DNA of 64,000 nucleotides from Chitinophaga ginsengisoli (GCF_003014595.1 NZ_PYGK01000015.1:170510-234509); one strand, 5' to 3'; shown: positions 19,097-28,257, numbered from the stretch's first letter. Numbers and translations: made by a program. Notes: a model not told the origin generated them from the sequence alone.

Positions 19097-20436
19097 GGAT
19101 TGATACCGTATTCCTCGATCTTCCGATAGAGAGTCGCCAGGCCGATATTCAGCAGGCGGGCGGCTTCTGTTTTGTTGTTTTTGGTATGATGTAATACCTT
19201 GATGATATGCAGCTTTTCTACACTGGCCAGATCAAAGGAAGAGAGGCCGGTAGTGGACTTGTCTGCTATCTGAAGATCGAGGGGGAGATGTTCTACGGAT
19301 AGATCATCGCCGCCGGCGAGGATCACCGCTCTTTCCAGGACGTTCTTCAGTTCGCGGATGTTACCTTTCCATTCGTGCAGCTGCAGCTTTTCGATGAAGG
19401 CGGGTGTGATTTTGGGTTTGCGCTGATTGGTCTTGGCTGAGAAGAAGCCTACGAAAAACTCCGTCAGGGCAGGGATATCTTTCTTTCGCTCTCTGAGCGG
19501 AGGCAGGGTGATGGCGAAGACGTTCAGGCGATAGTATAAATCTTCACGGAAATGCCCTTTTTCGGCCTCTTCTTTCAGGTCGCGGTTCGTAGCTGCGATA
19601 ATTCGTACATTGACCTTAGTGGGCTTCGTATCGCCTACTTTGATGAATTCACTGGTTTCCAGTACCCGGAGTAGCTTGCTTTGCAGGTCAGCAGGCATTT
19701 CCCCGATCTCGTCCAGGAAGATCGTCCCGGTATTGGCTTCTTCGATCAGGCCTTTTTTATCGCGGTTGGCATTGGTGAAGGCGCCTGCCTTATAACCGAA
19801 TAATTCACTTTCCAGCAGCTCCCGGCTAAAGGCACTGCAGTTGAGGGCAACGAATGGCTTGCCGGCTCTCTTACTATTATTATGGATAGCCTGGGCGAAT
19901 ACTTCTTTACCCGTACCGGTTTCACCGAGCAACAGTACCGTGGTATCGGCGGGAGCTACCTTGTTGGCTTGTTCGATCGCATCACGGATAGGGCGGGAGG
20001 TACCGAGGATGCTGTCAAAGCTGTACTTCTTACCGACCTGGCTTTCCAGTTTTTCGATACGTTTCTGTAGCTGGACTTTTTCTATCGCCCTGTTCAGGAG
20101 AGGAATAATGCGGTTGTTGTCATCGCCTTTGGTGAGATAGTCGAACGCACCGTTCTTAATCGCCTGTACGCCGTCGGGGATATTGCCATAGGCGGTGAGC
20201 AGGATGATTTCTATAGAAGGATATTTCTCTTTCAGTGTTTTGGAGAAGTCGACGCCCGTGCCGTCTGGCAGTTTCACGTCGCAGAGTACGACGTCAATTT
20301 CTTCCTTGTCGATTATTTTCTGCGCACTTTTGATATTGCCGGCTTCCAATACGTTAAAGCCTTCCAATGCAATAATCCTGCGCATCAGGCTGCGCAACTT
20401 CTCTTCGTCGTCTATTATAAGGACAGTTCCGGTCAT
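19087..20436 (-). CDS. NtrC-type sigma-54-dependent response regulator
   Basis: 449 residues from the chosen ATG at 20436; a longer frame reaches 20511, but a TAnnTTTG-type box at 20452-20459 lies inside that extension, which favours the shorter start. Receiver domain (about 1-115) with D9/D10, phosphoacceptor D53 and K103; AAA+ domain with Walker A GETGTGKE (171-178), sigma-54 contact loop GAFTNA (218-223; the usual form is GAFTGA) and Walker B IFLDEI; C-terminal Fis-type helix-turn-helix (about 415-445). It should activate sigma-54 promoters on phosphorylation. No histidine kinase is adjacent, so the partner is elsewhere. Confidence 0.93.
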   Translation of the reverse strand: MTGTVLIIDDEEKLRSLMRRIIALEGFNVLEAGNIKSAQKIIDKEEIDVVLCDVKLPDGTGVDFSKTLKEKYPSIEIILLTAYGNIPDGVQAIKNGAFDYLTKGDDNNRIIPLLNRAIEKVQLQKRIEKLESQVGKKYSFDSILGTSRPIRDAIEQANKVAPADTTVLLLGETGTGKEVFAQAIHNNSKRAGKPFVALNCSAFSRELLESELFGYKAGAFTNANRDKKGLIEEANTGTIFLDEIGEMPADLQSKLLRVLETSEFIKVGDTKPTKVNVRIIAATNRDLKEEAEKGHFREDLYYRLNVFAITLPPLRERKKDIPALTEFFVGFFSAKTNQRKPKITPAFIEKLQLHEWKGNIRELKNVLERAVILAGGDDLSVEHLPLDLQIADKSTTGLSSFDLASVEKLHIIKVLHHTKNNKTEAARLLNIGLATLYRKIEEYGINPQS

Positions 20437-20451
20437 AAGATCATTTGGCGG

Positions 20452-20459
20452 CAAAATTA
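20452..20459 (-). promoter_or_regulatory. Candidate -7 box of the NtrC-type regulator
   Basis: On the minus strand this reads TAATTTTG, a full match to the Bacteroidetes TAnnTTTG consensus, about 16 bp upstream of the ATG at 20436. No TTTG is present at the usual -33 distance. Confidence 0.45.
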
Positions 20460-20535
20460 CAGATTCTTTGGGATGTTTATCCGATTGGGAAATGTCGGGG
20501 AAAATGATCATTTTGTGGTATTATCCCTGATAGCT

Positions 20536-21225
20536 ATGAGATATATTTTAGTCATCATCTTCCTGTTCTGTGCAGGTTGTAGATACTCGCGTGTGAAGAT
20601 GCCGGAATTCAGGCCTGCGCATTCAAAGAAAATAGCGATAAAGTTAAAGGATACGCTTGGCGTAATGACGATGTATATACCGGAGCGATTTGATACAGGT
20701 TTTGCCTGGCTGCACTATTCTGATTGTTGGCCCTGTAATGAGATGAAATGCCGTTTCCAGCCTAAGTCGATCCCGATAAAAATGGAACAAGGTTATCTCT
20801 GGACCCATCCAACAGATTCAGTTGATCAACTCACGATCATTTATCAGCCTTATGATCGTCTTTACGATCGCCCTCTTCGTAAAGGCGGGCATTTTGATAC
20901 AACCGGGATGTATGAAAAAAATAGTTTGTATCGCGACGAGAGAGAGAATATCAAGTTTTGGCCGCCCGCACTAAAATGCATTTTACTGGATACCACCTAT
21001 AAAATTTATGACAGGCCGTTGTATGTATTTGGTACCTGTGAATACGATCCTGGAACGAAAAGATACACGTATCTGCTGAAGGCAGAAACTTTCGCGAGAA
21101 TTTCTCAAATAAAGTTTGAGTGTAAAATGATCACCGATAAACAGGATTCAATTAGTACTCACTTTATTAATGATGCTGCGGATTTTCTCCGGACTATACG
21201 GTTTTCCATTCCTTCGTTTCAATAA
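20536..21225 (+). CDS. Putative lipoprotein, first of a paralogous pair
   Basis: 229 residues from the ATG at 20536, which opens directly into a hydrophobic leader ending in CAGC, consistent with a lipoprotein signal peptide; a longer in-frame start at 20473 would bury that leader. Family not recognised. Shared with the next gene are PAHSKK-like, TMYIPERFDTGFAW and a cysteine motif D-C-x2-C-x2-MKCRFQ, plus a similar C-terminal ending (D-S-x-S-x-H-F then TIRF). Probably a secreted cell-envelope protein; role unknown. It is divergent from the NtrC-type gene and 24 bp before its paralogue. Confidence 0.75.
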   Translation: MRYILVIIFLFCAGCRYSRVKMPEFRPAHSKKIAIKLKDTLGVMTMYIPERFDTGFAWLHYSDCWPCNEMKCRFQPKSIPIKMEQGYLWTHPTDSVDQLTIIYQPYDRLYDRPLRKGGHFDTTGMYEKNSLYRDERENIKFWPPALKCILLDTTYKIYDRPLYVFGTCEYDPGTKRYTYLLKAETFARISQIKFECKMITDKQDSISTHFINDAADFLRTIRFSIPSFQ

Positions 21226-21249
21226 TCGTAATATTACATCCAGATACTT

Positions 21250-21897
21250 ATGAGAACTGCCGTAGTCATTATTCTCCTGTTTTGTCTAGGCTGCCTTAAT
21301 AAAAAAGCACCGGAATCTGTACCTGCTCATTCAAGGAAAGTGGCAGTAAAACTGATGGACAGCTTAGGCATAGTCACTATGTATGTTCCCGAACGATACG
21401 ATACTGGTTTTGCCTGGGTGCATGGTTCAGACTGCTCATCTTGTGATAAGATGAAATGCCGTTTTCAATCCTCATCATGGCATATTTATGAGGAAAGTGG
21501 CTGGTTCTATTACCCACCCACAGATTCAGTAGATCGTGTCACAATTATCTATAGCCCTCATTTGTCATATCTTGATGAGAGTGACACAACCTGGATATAT
21601 AAGAGAAATGGTTATTTCAGGGAAGAAGAAAAAATGAAAGACCCTGTGGCTAATAATATTTTAATAGATACTCTATGCAGAATACATGATAGACCGTTTT
21701 CTATAACTGGTAGCCATTTATATATCGAGATGGCATGCCGGGAGTTATATGAGTTAAATGCACTTACTTCTGTAAGAGGAGTGGACATTACCTTTCAATT
21801 TGAGTTAATTACCCCAAAGGGAGATTCGCTCAGTCAACATTTTGTGAAAAATGCAATGGACGTTCTGCAAACGATCAGATTTACAAAACCGTTATAG
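21250..21897 (+). CDS. Putative lipoprotein, second of a paralogous pair
   Basis: 215 residues. The leader runs MRTAVVIILLFCLGC, so lipidation is likely at the last Cys. It shares the TMYVPERYDTGFAW and D-C-x2-C-x2-MKCRFQ motifs with the gene before it, so the two arose by tandem duplication and have since diverged considerably. Composition is more AT-rich than the neighbours. Function not recognised. The conserved cysteines could form a disulphide or a metal site; this is speculation. Confidence 0.75.
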   Translation: MRTAVVIILLFCLGCLNKKAPESVPAHSRKVAVKLMDSLGIVTMYVPERYDTGFAWVHGSDCSSCDKMKCRFQSSSWHIYEESGWFYYPPTDSVDRVTIIYSPHLSYLDESDTTWIYKRNGYFREEEKMKDPVANNILIDTLCRIHDRPFSITGSHLYIEMACRELYELNALTSVRGVDITFQFELITPKGDSLSQHFVKNAMDVLQTIRFTKPL

Positions 21898-22354
21898 CCG
21901 TATAGGATCAACGTTTAGATTCCCGTCCTTCTTCAATCACACCGGTCCCGGTCGGTGTCCTACTCATGAAGTAAGAAACGCATGACAATGCTTTGTTTCA
22001 TTTAAGGTTAAAAGATGCCTACATAAATATGTTTTTTCGATTGTTTTCCCATATATTTGATCTGCTAACAAGTTCTTGCACAGTTTGTGTATCTCCACTC
22101 TCCGCTATACACCACATCTACTTTTCATAACCACGTAAGTATTAGATTGCCACTTACACAGAGTTTCATATCCTACAAAAACCGTATTAGGTGTTTATAA
22201 CCAACTTCCACTTGTAGAGTTAACTCTATAATAACCATGAACCGGTGCTTTTCAGGGTAGATAATTGCTATTGACCCCGGGAAGCGTGCCATATGTCAAA
22301 GAAAGTTTACCGGGTGTGCCGGCAGGGATACTTTTGATTTAAAACATCCCCGCT
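21898..22354 (+). promoter_or_regulatory. 457-bp gene-free region with palindrome and acyltransferase promoter
   Basis: No gene is seen. It contains a perfect 14-bp palindrome TAGAGTTAACTCTA at 22215-22228 and, at the right end, a candidate promoter: TTTA at 22306-22309, then exactly 19 bp, then TACTTTTG at 22329-22336 (full match to TAnnTTTG). Transcription would begin roughly a dozen bases before the ATG at 22355. Confidence 0.5.
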
Positions 22355-23584
22355 ATGCAAACTCATACTACTGCTACTACCAGACAAGCCTATCTCGACT
22401 GGCTTCGTATTCTGGCCATCTTTGGTGTATTGGTCTTTCATTCTGCCATGCCATTTGGAGCCGAACTGGAATGGCACATCCGGAATAAGGAAACCAGTAA
22501 TATTTTTCTTGAAATGATACACTGGATGCACTTGTTCCGGATGCCATTACTGTTCTTTATTTCAGGTACCGTGAGTTATTTCATGCTGCAACACCGGACA
22601 GGCGGTGGTTTTATAGGACTGCGTATGAGAAGGTTGTTAATTCCCGTGATCCTTGGTATTCTTGTTATCGTTCCTCCACAGGTCTACCTGGAACGTGTTA
22701 CGCAGGGCTTTAAAGGCAATTTCTGGCAGTTTTACAGTCAGATGTTTACAACAGGCGTTTACCCTAAAGGGAACATGAGCTGGCATCACCTGTGGTTCGT
22801 AGTTTATCTCCTAATCTATGATATTCTGTTTGCGCCGGTGTTTGTCTGGATCGTCTCTGATAAAGGCGCTGCCTTTCGTAGAGCCCTGCAATGGCTGGAA
22901 AAGGGCAAACGGGTATACCTGCTCACATTGCCTGGTATTGCGATTTACGCAGGACTGGCAAGACAGTTCCACGAAACGAACGACCTCGTGCATGACTACT
23001 GTTATTTCTTCTATTGGTTAAGTTTCCTGCTGCCGGGTTTTCTCTGTATCGCACAGCCTGCACTGATGAATAGCCTGGAAAGGAACCGCCGCACTTCCTT
23101 CCTGGTTGCCCTGGCATCTATTGTGGCCATCAATTATTTCCGCTGGAATAATGTGGAACCCTGGGACGCACTCCCTAACTGGATGTATGATCCGCGTACT
23201 TATGCGTATATTGCATTGAATGCGATATGTGCCTGGGGATGGGTGCTGACAGCTATCGGCTATGGCAAGAAATACCTCGATAAACCACACCCCTCATTGA
23301 ATTATCTGAACCAGGCAGTGTATCCTTTTTATATCTTACATCAGACAATTATCGTTATCCTTGCATATTATGTGGTGCAAACGTCGGATACAATCGGTAC
23401 CAAATACCTGTTCATCGTGATAACTACCTTTATCCTCTCAATGGGTATCTTTCATTTACTGATCAAGCCTTATCCCGTTTGTCGCTTTTTATTCGGTATG
23501 AAACCACTGGCAAAGAAGGAGAATAAACAACAGCAGGAGGCGAAAGAAACAACAGCAGAAGGTATATTATTACCGGTATCATAA
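22355..23584 (+). CDS. Acyltransferase 3 family membrane protein
   Basis: 409 residues with about ten hydrophobic segments. The N-terminal RQAYLDWLRILAIFGVLVFH, with its Arg-x10-His spacing, is the signature of acyltransferase-3 (OatA/MdoC-like) enzymes, which transfer acyl groups to surface sugars at the inner membrane. The substrate cannot be told from sequence. The tail after about residue 385 is charged and low in complexity. The gene lies 9 bp before a LytS-type kinase and is probably co-transcribed with the two-component system, which may respond to or control cell-surface modification. Confidence 0.88.
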   Translation: MQTHTTATTRQAYLDWLRILAIFGVLVFHSAMPFGAELEWHIRNKETSNIFLEMIHWMHLFRMPLLFFISGTVSYFMLQHRTGGGFIGLRMRRLLIPVILGILVIVPPQVYLERVTQGFKGNFWQFYSQMFTTGVYPKGNMSWHHLWFVVYLLIYDILFAPVFVWIVSDKGAAFRRALQWLEKGKRVYLLTLPGIAIYAGLARQFHETNDLVHDYCYFFYWLSFLLPGFLCIAQPALMNSLERNRRTSFLVALASIVAINYFRWNNVEPWDALPNWMYDPRTYAYIALNAICAWGWVLTAIGYGKKYLDKPHPSLNYLNQAVYPFYILHQTIIVILAYYVVQTSDTIGTKYLFIVITTFILSMGIFHLLIKPYPVCRFLFGMKPLAKKENKQQQEAKETTAEGILLPVS

Positions 23585-23593
23585 TGAACAAGC

Positions 23594-24679
23594 ATGAGTA
23601 TTTTCCGTAGATATTATTTTCCCGCCATCTATAGCCTTGTCACCTATTTCAGTATCCGGCTTTTGCTGGATACTGTTACGGGTATGAGGTTCTGGAGAAG
23701 AGCATGGGGCCAGAACCTGCTGGAAATCAGCTGGTGTATCGTTTTTGGTTATATCCTGATAGGCGCGCATCACTACCTGTATCGCTACTTTGACAAGCAT
23801 TGGGCAGACATGGATTACAGAAAGAGAGTATGGATGGAACTGGGCGCTATTACGCTGATGACGATCCTGTTCCAGAATGTCTTTATCCTGCCGATGGCAG
23901 CATTTACGGACGATGGCGCTCAGTGGTATGATGTGGCAGATATTAACGTTATACCGCTGTTATATTCACTGATCTATTATGGTATCAGCCGAAGTAATAC
24001 ATTTCTGCAGGCCTATGTAAATAACAAAGTGCAGCTGCAGGAGGTGATGAATAATCAGTTACAGGCGGAGTTGAAGTTCCTCAAGTCGCAGTTACATCCT
24101 CATTTTATTTTTAACGCGCTGAATACGATCTATTTCCAGATGGATGAAGATGTCAACGCTGCCAAGAAAAGCGTGGAACAGTTCTCCGAGCTGCTGCGTT
24201 ACCAGTTATACGATCAGCAGCAGACGGTCTCTATCCGGCATGAGATACAGTACCTGCACAGTTTTATCAACCTGCAGAAAGTAAGGGCCTCAGACAAGCT
24301 GGTATTGAACCTTCACCTGGCCCCTGATCTGTATGATCAGCAGGTTTATCCCTTATTGCTTTTCCCGCTGGTAGAAAATGCCTTCAAGTATGTCGGCGGA
24401 GAGTATTGGATCAATATTCATGCATCACTGAAAGGTAAGCGGATACACTTTATAGTGGAGAATGCTATTCCGAAGATCACCATGCCGGTAAAAGCAGGAG
24501 GAATAGGGCTGGAGAACCTGAAACGAAGACTGGAATTGTTGTACCCGGGAAAACATACATTTGAGATCAATAAGACAGAACGCACTTTCAGCGTAGCCTT
24601 ATCTATAGAACCTGAACCTGTTGTATATCAGACAATAATAACTGAAGAAGATGAAGATCAGATGCGTCATCACGGATGA
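23594..24679 (+). CDS. LytS-type sensor histidine kinase
   Basis: 361 residues. Four hydrophobic segments in about residues 8-140 are followed by the His_kinase (PF06580) signature LHPHFIFNALN at about residue 166, which holds the phosphorylated His, then VENAFKYV (about 263) and a GGIGLENLKRRL ATP-binding segment (about 302). These kinases pair with LytTR regulators. The 3' end overlaps the next gene by 29 bp, indicating translational coupling. No extracellular sensor domain is visible, so the signal probably acts at or in the membrane. Confidence 0.93.
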   Translation: MSIFRRYYFPAIYSLVTYFSIRLLLDTVTGMRFWRRAWGQNLLEISWCIVFGYILIGAHHYLYRYFDKHWADMDYRKRVWMELGAITLMTILFQNVFILPMAAFTDDGAQWYDVADINVIPLLYSLIYYGISRSNTFLQAYVNNKVQLQEVMNNQLQAELKFLKSQLHPHFIFNALNTIYFQMDEDVNAAKKSVEQFSELLRYQLYDQQQTVSIRHEIQYLHSFINLQKVRASDKLVLNLHLAPDLYDQQVYPLLLFPLVENAFKYVGGEYWINIHASLKGKRIHFIVENAIPKITMPVKAGGIGLENLKRRLELLYPGKHTFEINKTERTFSVALSIEPEPVVYQTIITEEDEDQMRHHG

Positions 24680-25358
24680 TGAGCCCTATGCAAGAAAAGG
24701 ATTACAAGGGTATATGGGACAGATAGACTTCCTGGAACTTGTAACCGTATGCGAGAGCGCTGTAGAGTTAAATACCTTCCTGAAACAGGAGCAGGTGGAC
24801 CTGTTATTCCTGGACATAGAAATGCCTTACCTCTCAGGCATTGACCTCCTGAAGACACTGGCTAATCCGCCGAAAGTGATCTTCACCACCGCCTACGAAA
24901 AGTATGCGGTGCAAGGTTATGAACTGGAGGTACTGGATTATCTCCTGAAGCCCATTTCCTTTGATCGTTTCCTGAAGGCCGCTAACAAAGCCTTTGACTA
25001 TTTCAATCTGCAGCAGCAGGTGAAACCGCAGCAGGAGTATTTTTTCGTCAAGGTTGATAATAAGCTGGAGAAGGTAGTGATAGCAGATATATTATTTGCG
25101 GAGGGTATGGAGAACTACATCGTCATCTACACAAAAGATAAAAAGCTGATCACACACCTTACCCTGAAGATGTTGCAGGAACGTTTGCCGGCTGATAAAT
25201 TTGTGCAGCCGCACAAGTCTTACCTTGTCGCTGTCGACAAGATAGATGCCATAGAAGGTAATACCCTCGGTCTTTCCGGCTACCAGGTACCTGTGTCCCG
25301 TTACCAGAAAGATGAGGTCATGCAACGCATCCTGCAGGACAAGATCCTCAAAAGATGA
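24651..25358 (+). CDS. LytTR family response regulator
   Basis: 235 residues. The receiver domain (about 1-115) has D9/D10 and phosphoacceptor D55 in FLDIEMPYLSG, and a C-terminal LytTR DNA-binding domain occupies about 130-230. It overlaps the kinase gene by 29 bp and should be its cognate regulator. The stop codon ends at 25358 and the convergent peptidase gene ends at 25359, so the two genes abut with no space for a terminator. Confidence 0.93.
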   Translation: MKIRCVITDDEPYARKGLQGYMGQIDFLELVTVCESAVELNTFLKQEQVDLLFLDIEMPYLSGIDLLKTLANPPKVIFTTAYEKYAVQGYELEVLDYLLKPISFDRFLKAANKAFDYFNLQQQVKPQQEYFFVKVDNKLEKVVIADILFAEGMENYIVIYTKDKKLITHLTLKMLQERLPADKFVQPHKSYLVAVDKIDAIEGNTLGLSGYQVPVSRYQKDEVMQRILQDKILKR

Positions 25359-26822
25359 TCAGTAGCCTACTGCAGCATCTGCATTAATAATCCCCCAACC
25401 GAATTTACTGCTCCGGCTATTCGCAAAGCTGGATGCCCTGGCCATCCTGGCAATGATACTGTCGCGCGGATATCCGGGATACTTACTCCATACCAATGCT
25501 GCAATGGCTGAACAGCTGGCCGTTGCCACAGAAGAACCACCAACAGTAGAAGGGGCATCACCGCTCATGGCAATGCTGAGGGGATTTCTTCCGGTGGAAG
25601 ATTGCTGCATCACAATAGCGAAATCCACCTTACTGCCGGTGTGGCAATCGTCGCACCTGTCTTTAAGGTTATCTTTCATACCGGTGACCGCCACGACCTG
25701 TGGCTGATTGGCGGGGAAGATAACACCCACAAAGCTGGCAAAGAAGGAGGTAGAAGTACCCGCTGCACAGAACATCAGTTTCTGTTTACTATAAGCATAA
25801 CTGAGCGCATCTTTGATCTGACCGGAGCTGAAGATGGTACCCATGCTCATACTGATGATCTTCACAGTAGGATCGTCGGCCCCCAATACATACGCATTGG
25901 TAACGCCATTGATAGCATCTGTGGAGAGGAGCACTACATTCTCTGCTGCATGCACCATAATCAGGTCGCAGTTATAGGCAATGCCCACTGTGTTGCCATC
26001 TGTCCCTCTGGGGCCAGCCAGCACACCAGCCATACTGGTGCCATGTCCGCAGGGATCGTCGGGGCTACCATTGTAGTAAGTGCCCAGTTTTTGTATGGTC
26101 CTGCCCGCAGAAGAGCCCTGGTTAAACGCGCTGCCCAGGTTCTCCTGCTGCGGACTGACACCCGTATCAATGATCATTACTTTGATGTGTTGTCCTGTGG
26201 ACCGCTGCCAGGCTTGTTCTATGCGGTGATAGCCGTAATTCCAGGAGAGTTTTGCCGTGGGTAATATGACGGTATAGTCAGCGCCCGCTACAAGGTCTGT
26301 TTTAGCCGAATTATAGCCGCAACCCGATGCAAGGATGTCAGATGCCACCGCGGCGTCTTTAGGCTTTATATCGCGCATGAAAGCGCCATATCCGATAGGT
26401 TCTGCATAACGTATCTCGCCGGAAGCACGTAATGCCTGCACCGTTGCAAAACGACTGACGCGTACGTTCAGGAAATGTAGTTTGTCAGCAGTGGAAGTAC
26501 GCAGGTCTTTTCTCTGTGTGACGCCTTCCTTTTCTCCGATCAATGCTAATATGTCGGCTGCGCCGGATGCCGTGGTATATCCCACGGATAAAATACTATC
26601 CCCATGCAGCAATGCGCTCCAGACCATCGTATCACTGGCCATCTTCCAATCGAAATAGCCCTGTGTTTCCAGTTGCTGGTTGACGAAAGCATTGATAACT
26701 GACTTGGGAATGATCGCCTGCGGGTCCTGCCGGGGTGGCGTAAATGAATTAGTGTCAGTTTTACGGCAGGAAGTGGACAGTATAACGACTACGCCCACCA
26801 TTAGAAAATAAGGGGTCCTCAT
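25359..26822 (-). CDS. S8 family (subtilisin-like) serine peptidase, lipoprotein
   Basis: 487 residues. A lipoprotein leader ends at LSTSC with Cys19. The catalytic triad is visible: D219 in IIDTG, H260 in CGHGTSMAG and S431 in GGSSVATA. The region of about 40-190 is a propeptide-like N-terminal extension. The usual Pro after the catalytic-Ser motif is missing (ATAS instead of AxP), though all three catalytic residues are kept. Two CxxC-like cysteine clusters (CDDC near 390) may be structural. Likely an envelope-anchored protease; target unknown. It is convergent with the LytTR regulator. Confidence 0.92.
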   Translation of the reverse strand: MRTPYFLMVGVVVILSTSCRKTDTNSFTPPRQDPQAIIPKSVINAFVNQQLETQGYFDWKMASDTMVWSALLHGDSILSVGYTTASGAADILALIGEKEGVTQRKDLRTSTADKLHFLNVRVSRFATVQALRASGEIRYAEPIGYGAFMRDIKPKDAAVASDILASGCGYNSAKTDLVAGADYTVILPTAKLSWNYGYHRIEQAWQRSTGQHIKVMIIDTGVSPQQENLGSAFNQGSSAGRTIQKLGTYYNGSPDDPCGHGTSMAGVLAGPRGTDGNTVGIAYNCDLIMVHAAENVVLLSTDAINGVTNAYVLGADDPTVKIISMSMGTIFSSGQIKDALSYAYSKQKLMFCAAGTSTSFFASFVGVIFPANQPQVVAVTGMKDNLKDRCDDCHTGSKVDFAIVMQQSSTGRNPLSIAMSGDAPSTVGGSSVATASCSAIAALVWSKYPGYPRDSIIARMARASSFANSRSSKFGWGIINADAAVGY

Positions 26823-26923
26823 CTGTTGCGTTTTTAGGTGATTAACAATCCTGTCTGATAAATAACGTGGTTATCAGAAATTACGCTAATTCACTGACTA
26901 TCGCAAAAATCATTTTAGCAGGA

Positions 26924-26954
26924 TTTGGTTTTAAGTTTAAATAGTATACATTTG
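26924..26954 (+). promoter_or_regulatory. Bacteroidetes-type promoter of the CobW gene
   Basis: TTTG at 26924-26927, then exactly 19 bp, then TACATTTG at 26947-26954. This matches the known -33 TTTG / -7 TAnnTTTG consensus and spacing without a mismatch. Transcription would start near 26960, giving a leader of about 100 bases. Confidence 0.75.
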
Positions 26955-26971
26955 CAACAAAGATGCAAATG
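26949..26971 (+). promoter_or_regulatory. Fur/Zur-like operator overlapping the -7 box
   Basis: Inverted repeat CATTTGCAAC-AAA-GATGCAAATG: 10-bp arms around 3 bp with one mismatched pair. It covers the end of the -7 box and the likely start site, the usual place for a repressor. The size and TTTGCA/TGCAAA arms are like Fur-family sites, and the downstream gene is a metallochaperone-type GTPase, so zinc-dependent repression by a Zur protein is the inferred role. Confidence 0.6.
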
Positions 26972-27057
26972 CTATAGAGCACAGTGCCATAGCGCTGTGT
27001 AGCTGCTATCGGATGCCTATTTTCCGGTACAGGATCTTTATTTTAATAACTAAACAT

Positions 27058-28257
27058 ATGATCCCGAACAGACTGCCTGTTACGGTGCTGAGTGGCTTTC
27101 TCGGCGCTGGTAAGACTACTTTGCTCAATCACGTCCTGCACAATAAGGAAGGCCTGCGGGTGGCCGTTATTGTGAACGACATGAGCGAGGTCAATATTGA
27201 TGCACAACTGGTGAAGAATGAACAAACACTTAACCGCACGGATGAGAAACTGGTAGAGATGAGCAATGGCTGCATTTGCTGTACCCTGCGGGAAGACCTG
27301 CTGATAGCAGTAGAACAATTGGCAAAGGAGGGACGGTTTGACTACCTGTTGATCGAAAGCTCTGGCATCAGTGAGCCCTTGCCTGTTGCGCAGACTTTTA
27401 CGTACCAGGATGAGGCGAATGGTATTGATCTGAGTCAGCTGTCGAGACTGGACACCCTCGTTACAGTAGTGGACTGTTTTAATTTCCTCCGGGATTTCAG
27501 CAGCATTGAAACGCTGCAGGACAAACAAATGACAGATATGGAAGACGATCAGCGAACCATCGTTAATCTGCTGACAGACCAGATCGAATTTGCCAATGTC
27601 ATCATTCTGAATAAAACAGATCTTATTACGGCGGAAGAATTGGGAATGCTACAGGCGGTCATCCGAAAAATGAATGCCAACGCCCGCATCATCACTTCTT
27701 CTTTTGGTAAGGTAGATCTGCAACATATATTGAATACCCGTCTTTTTGATTTTGAGGAGACCAGTCAGGGTGCAGGCTGGATCGAAGAACTCAATAAATC
27801 ACATCATACACCTGAAACTGAGGAATATGGCATCAGCAGCTTTGTGTACCGCAGCAGGAAACCATTTCATCCGGAACGTTTCTGGCATTATCTGAACAAC
27901 GACTGGCATTCCAATATCATCCGGAGTAAAGGTCTTTTCTGGCTGGCATCGCGTAAGGATGATGCCATTAACTGGAGTCAGGCGGGTGGTAGTCTGCGTG
28001 CGGAACGTGCCGGTGTATGGTGGTGCAGCATGCCCTATATGGACAGGATACGCTACGCATCGTTCCTGGACAATGAAGACGAGATAGAAGAAAGATGGGA
28101 TAAACGTTTTGGTGACCGCTACAATGAAATTGTGATCATCGGAAGAGGGCTCGAAAAAGACACTATCATAAGGGAACTGGAAGGTTGTCTGTGTAATGAG
28201 GGAGAACTTGTAACAATGGAAAAAGGAGGAAGTTTCCAGGATGAATTTCCTGTGTAA
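27058..28257 (+). CDS. CobW/COG0523 family GTP-binding metallochaperone
   Basis: 399 residues from the ATG at 27058; an in-frame ATG at 27013 would add 15 residues before the conserved VTVLSGFLGAGKTT Walker A, so the later start is preferred. Features: Walker A (13-21), metal-binding CICC (C72, C74, C75), ESSGISEP, GTP-specificity NKTD, and a C-terminal CobW_C domain with SKGLFWLASR. COG0523 proteins deliver metals, often zinc under zinc starvation. The promoter and overlapping Fur/Zur-like operator upstream fit a role in zinc homeostasis (inferred). It is a single-gene unit closed by a terminator at 28284. Confidence 0.92.
   Translation: MIPNRLPVTVLSGFLGAGKTTLLNHVLHNKEGLRVAVIVNDMSEVNIDAQLVKNEQTLNRTDEKLVEMSNGCICCTLREDLLIAVEQLAKEGRFDYLLIESSGISEPLPVAQTFTYQDEANGIDLSQLSRLDTLVTVVDCFNFLRDFSSIETLQDKQMTDMEDDQRTIVNLLTDQIEFANVIILNKTDLITAEELGMLQAVIRKMNANARIITSSFGKVDLQHILNTRLFDFEETSQGAGWIEELNKSHHTPETEEYGISSFVYRSRKPFHPERFWHYLNNDWHSNIIRSKGLFWLASRKDDAINWSQAGGSLRAERAGVWWCSMPYMDRIRYASFLDNEDEIEERWDKRFGDRYNEIVIIGRGLEKDTIIRELEGCLCNEGELVTMEKGGSFQDEFPV

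Noticed and set aside
20473..20536. Upstream start for the first lipoprotein gene
   Set aside because: It would place 21 polar residues before the lipoprotein leader, which must be N-terminal.
25602..26264. 220-codon plus-strand frame opposite the S8 peptidase gene
   Set aside because: The minus-strand frame holds the full subtilisin triad; this one has no features.
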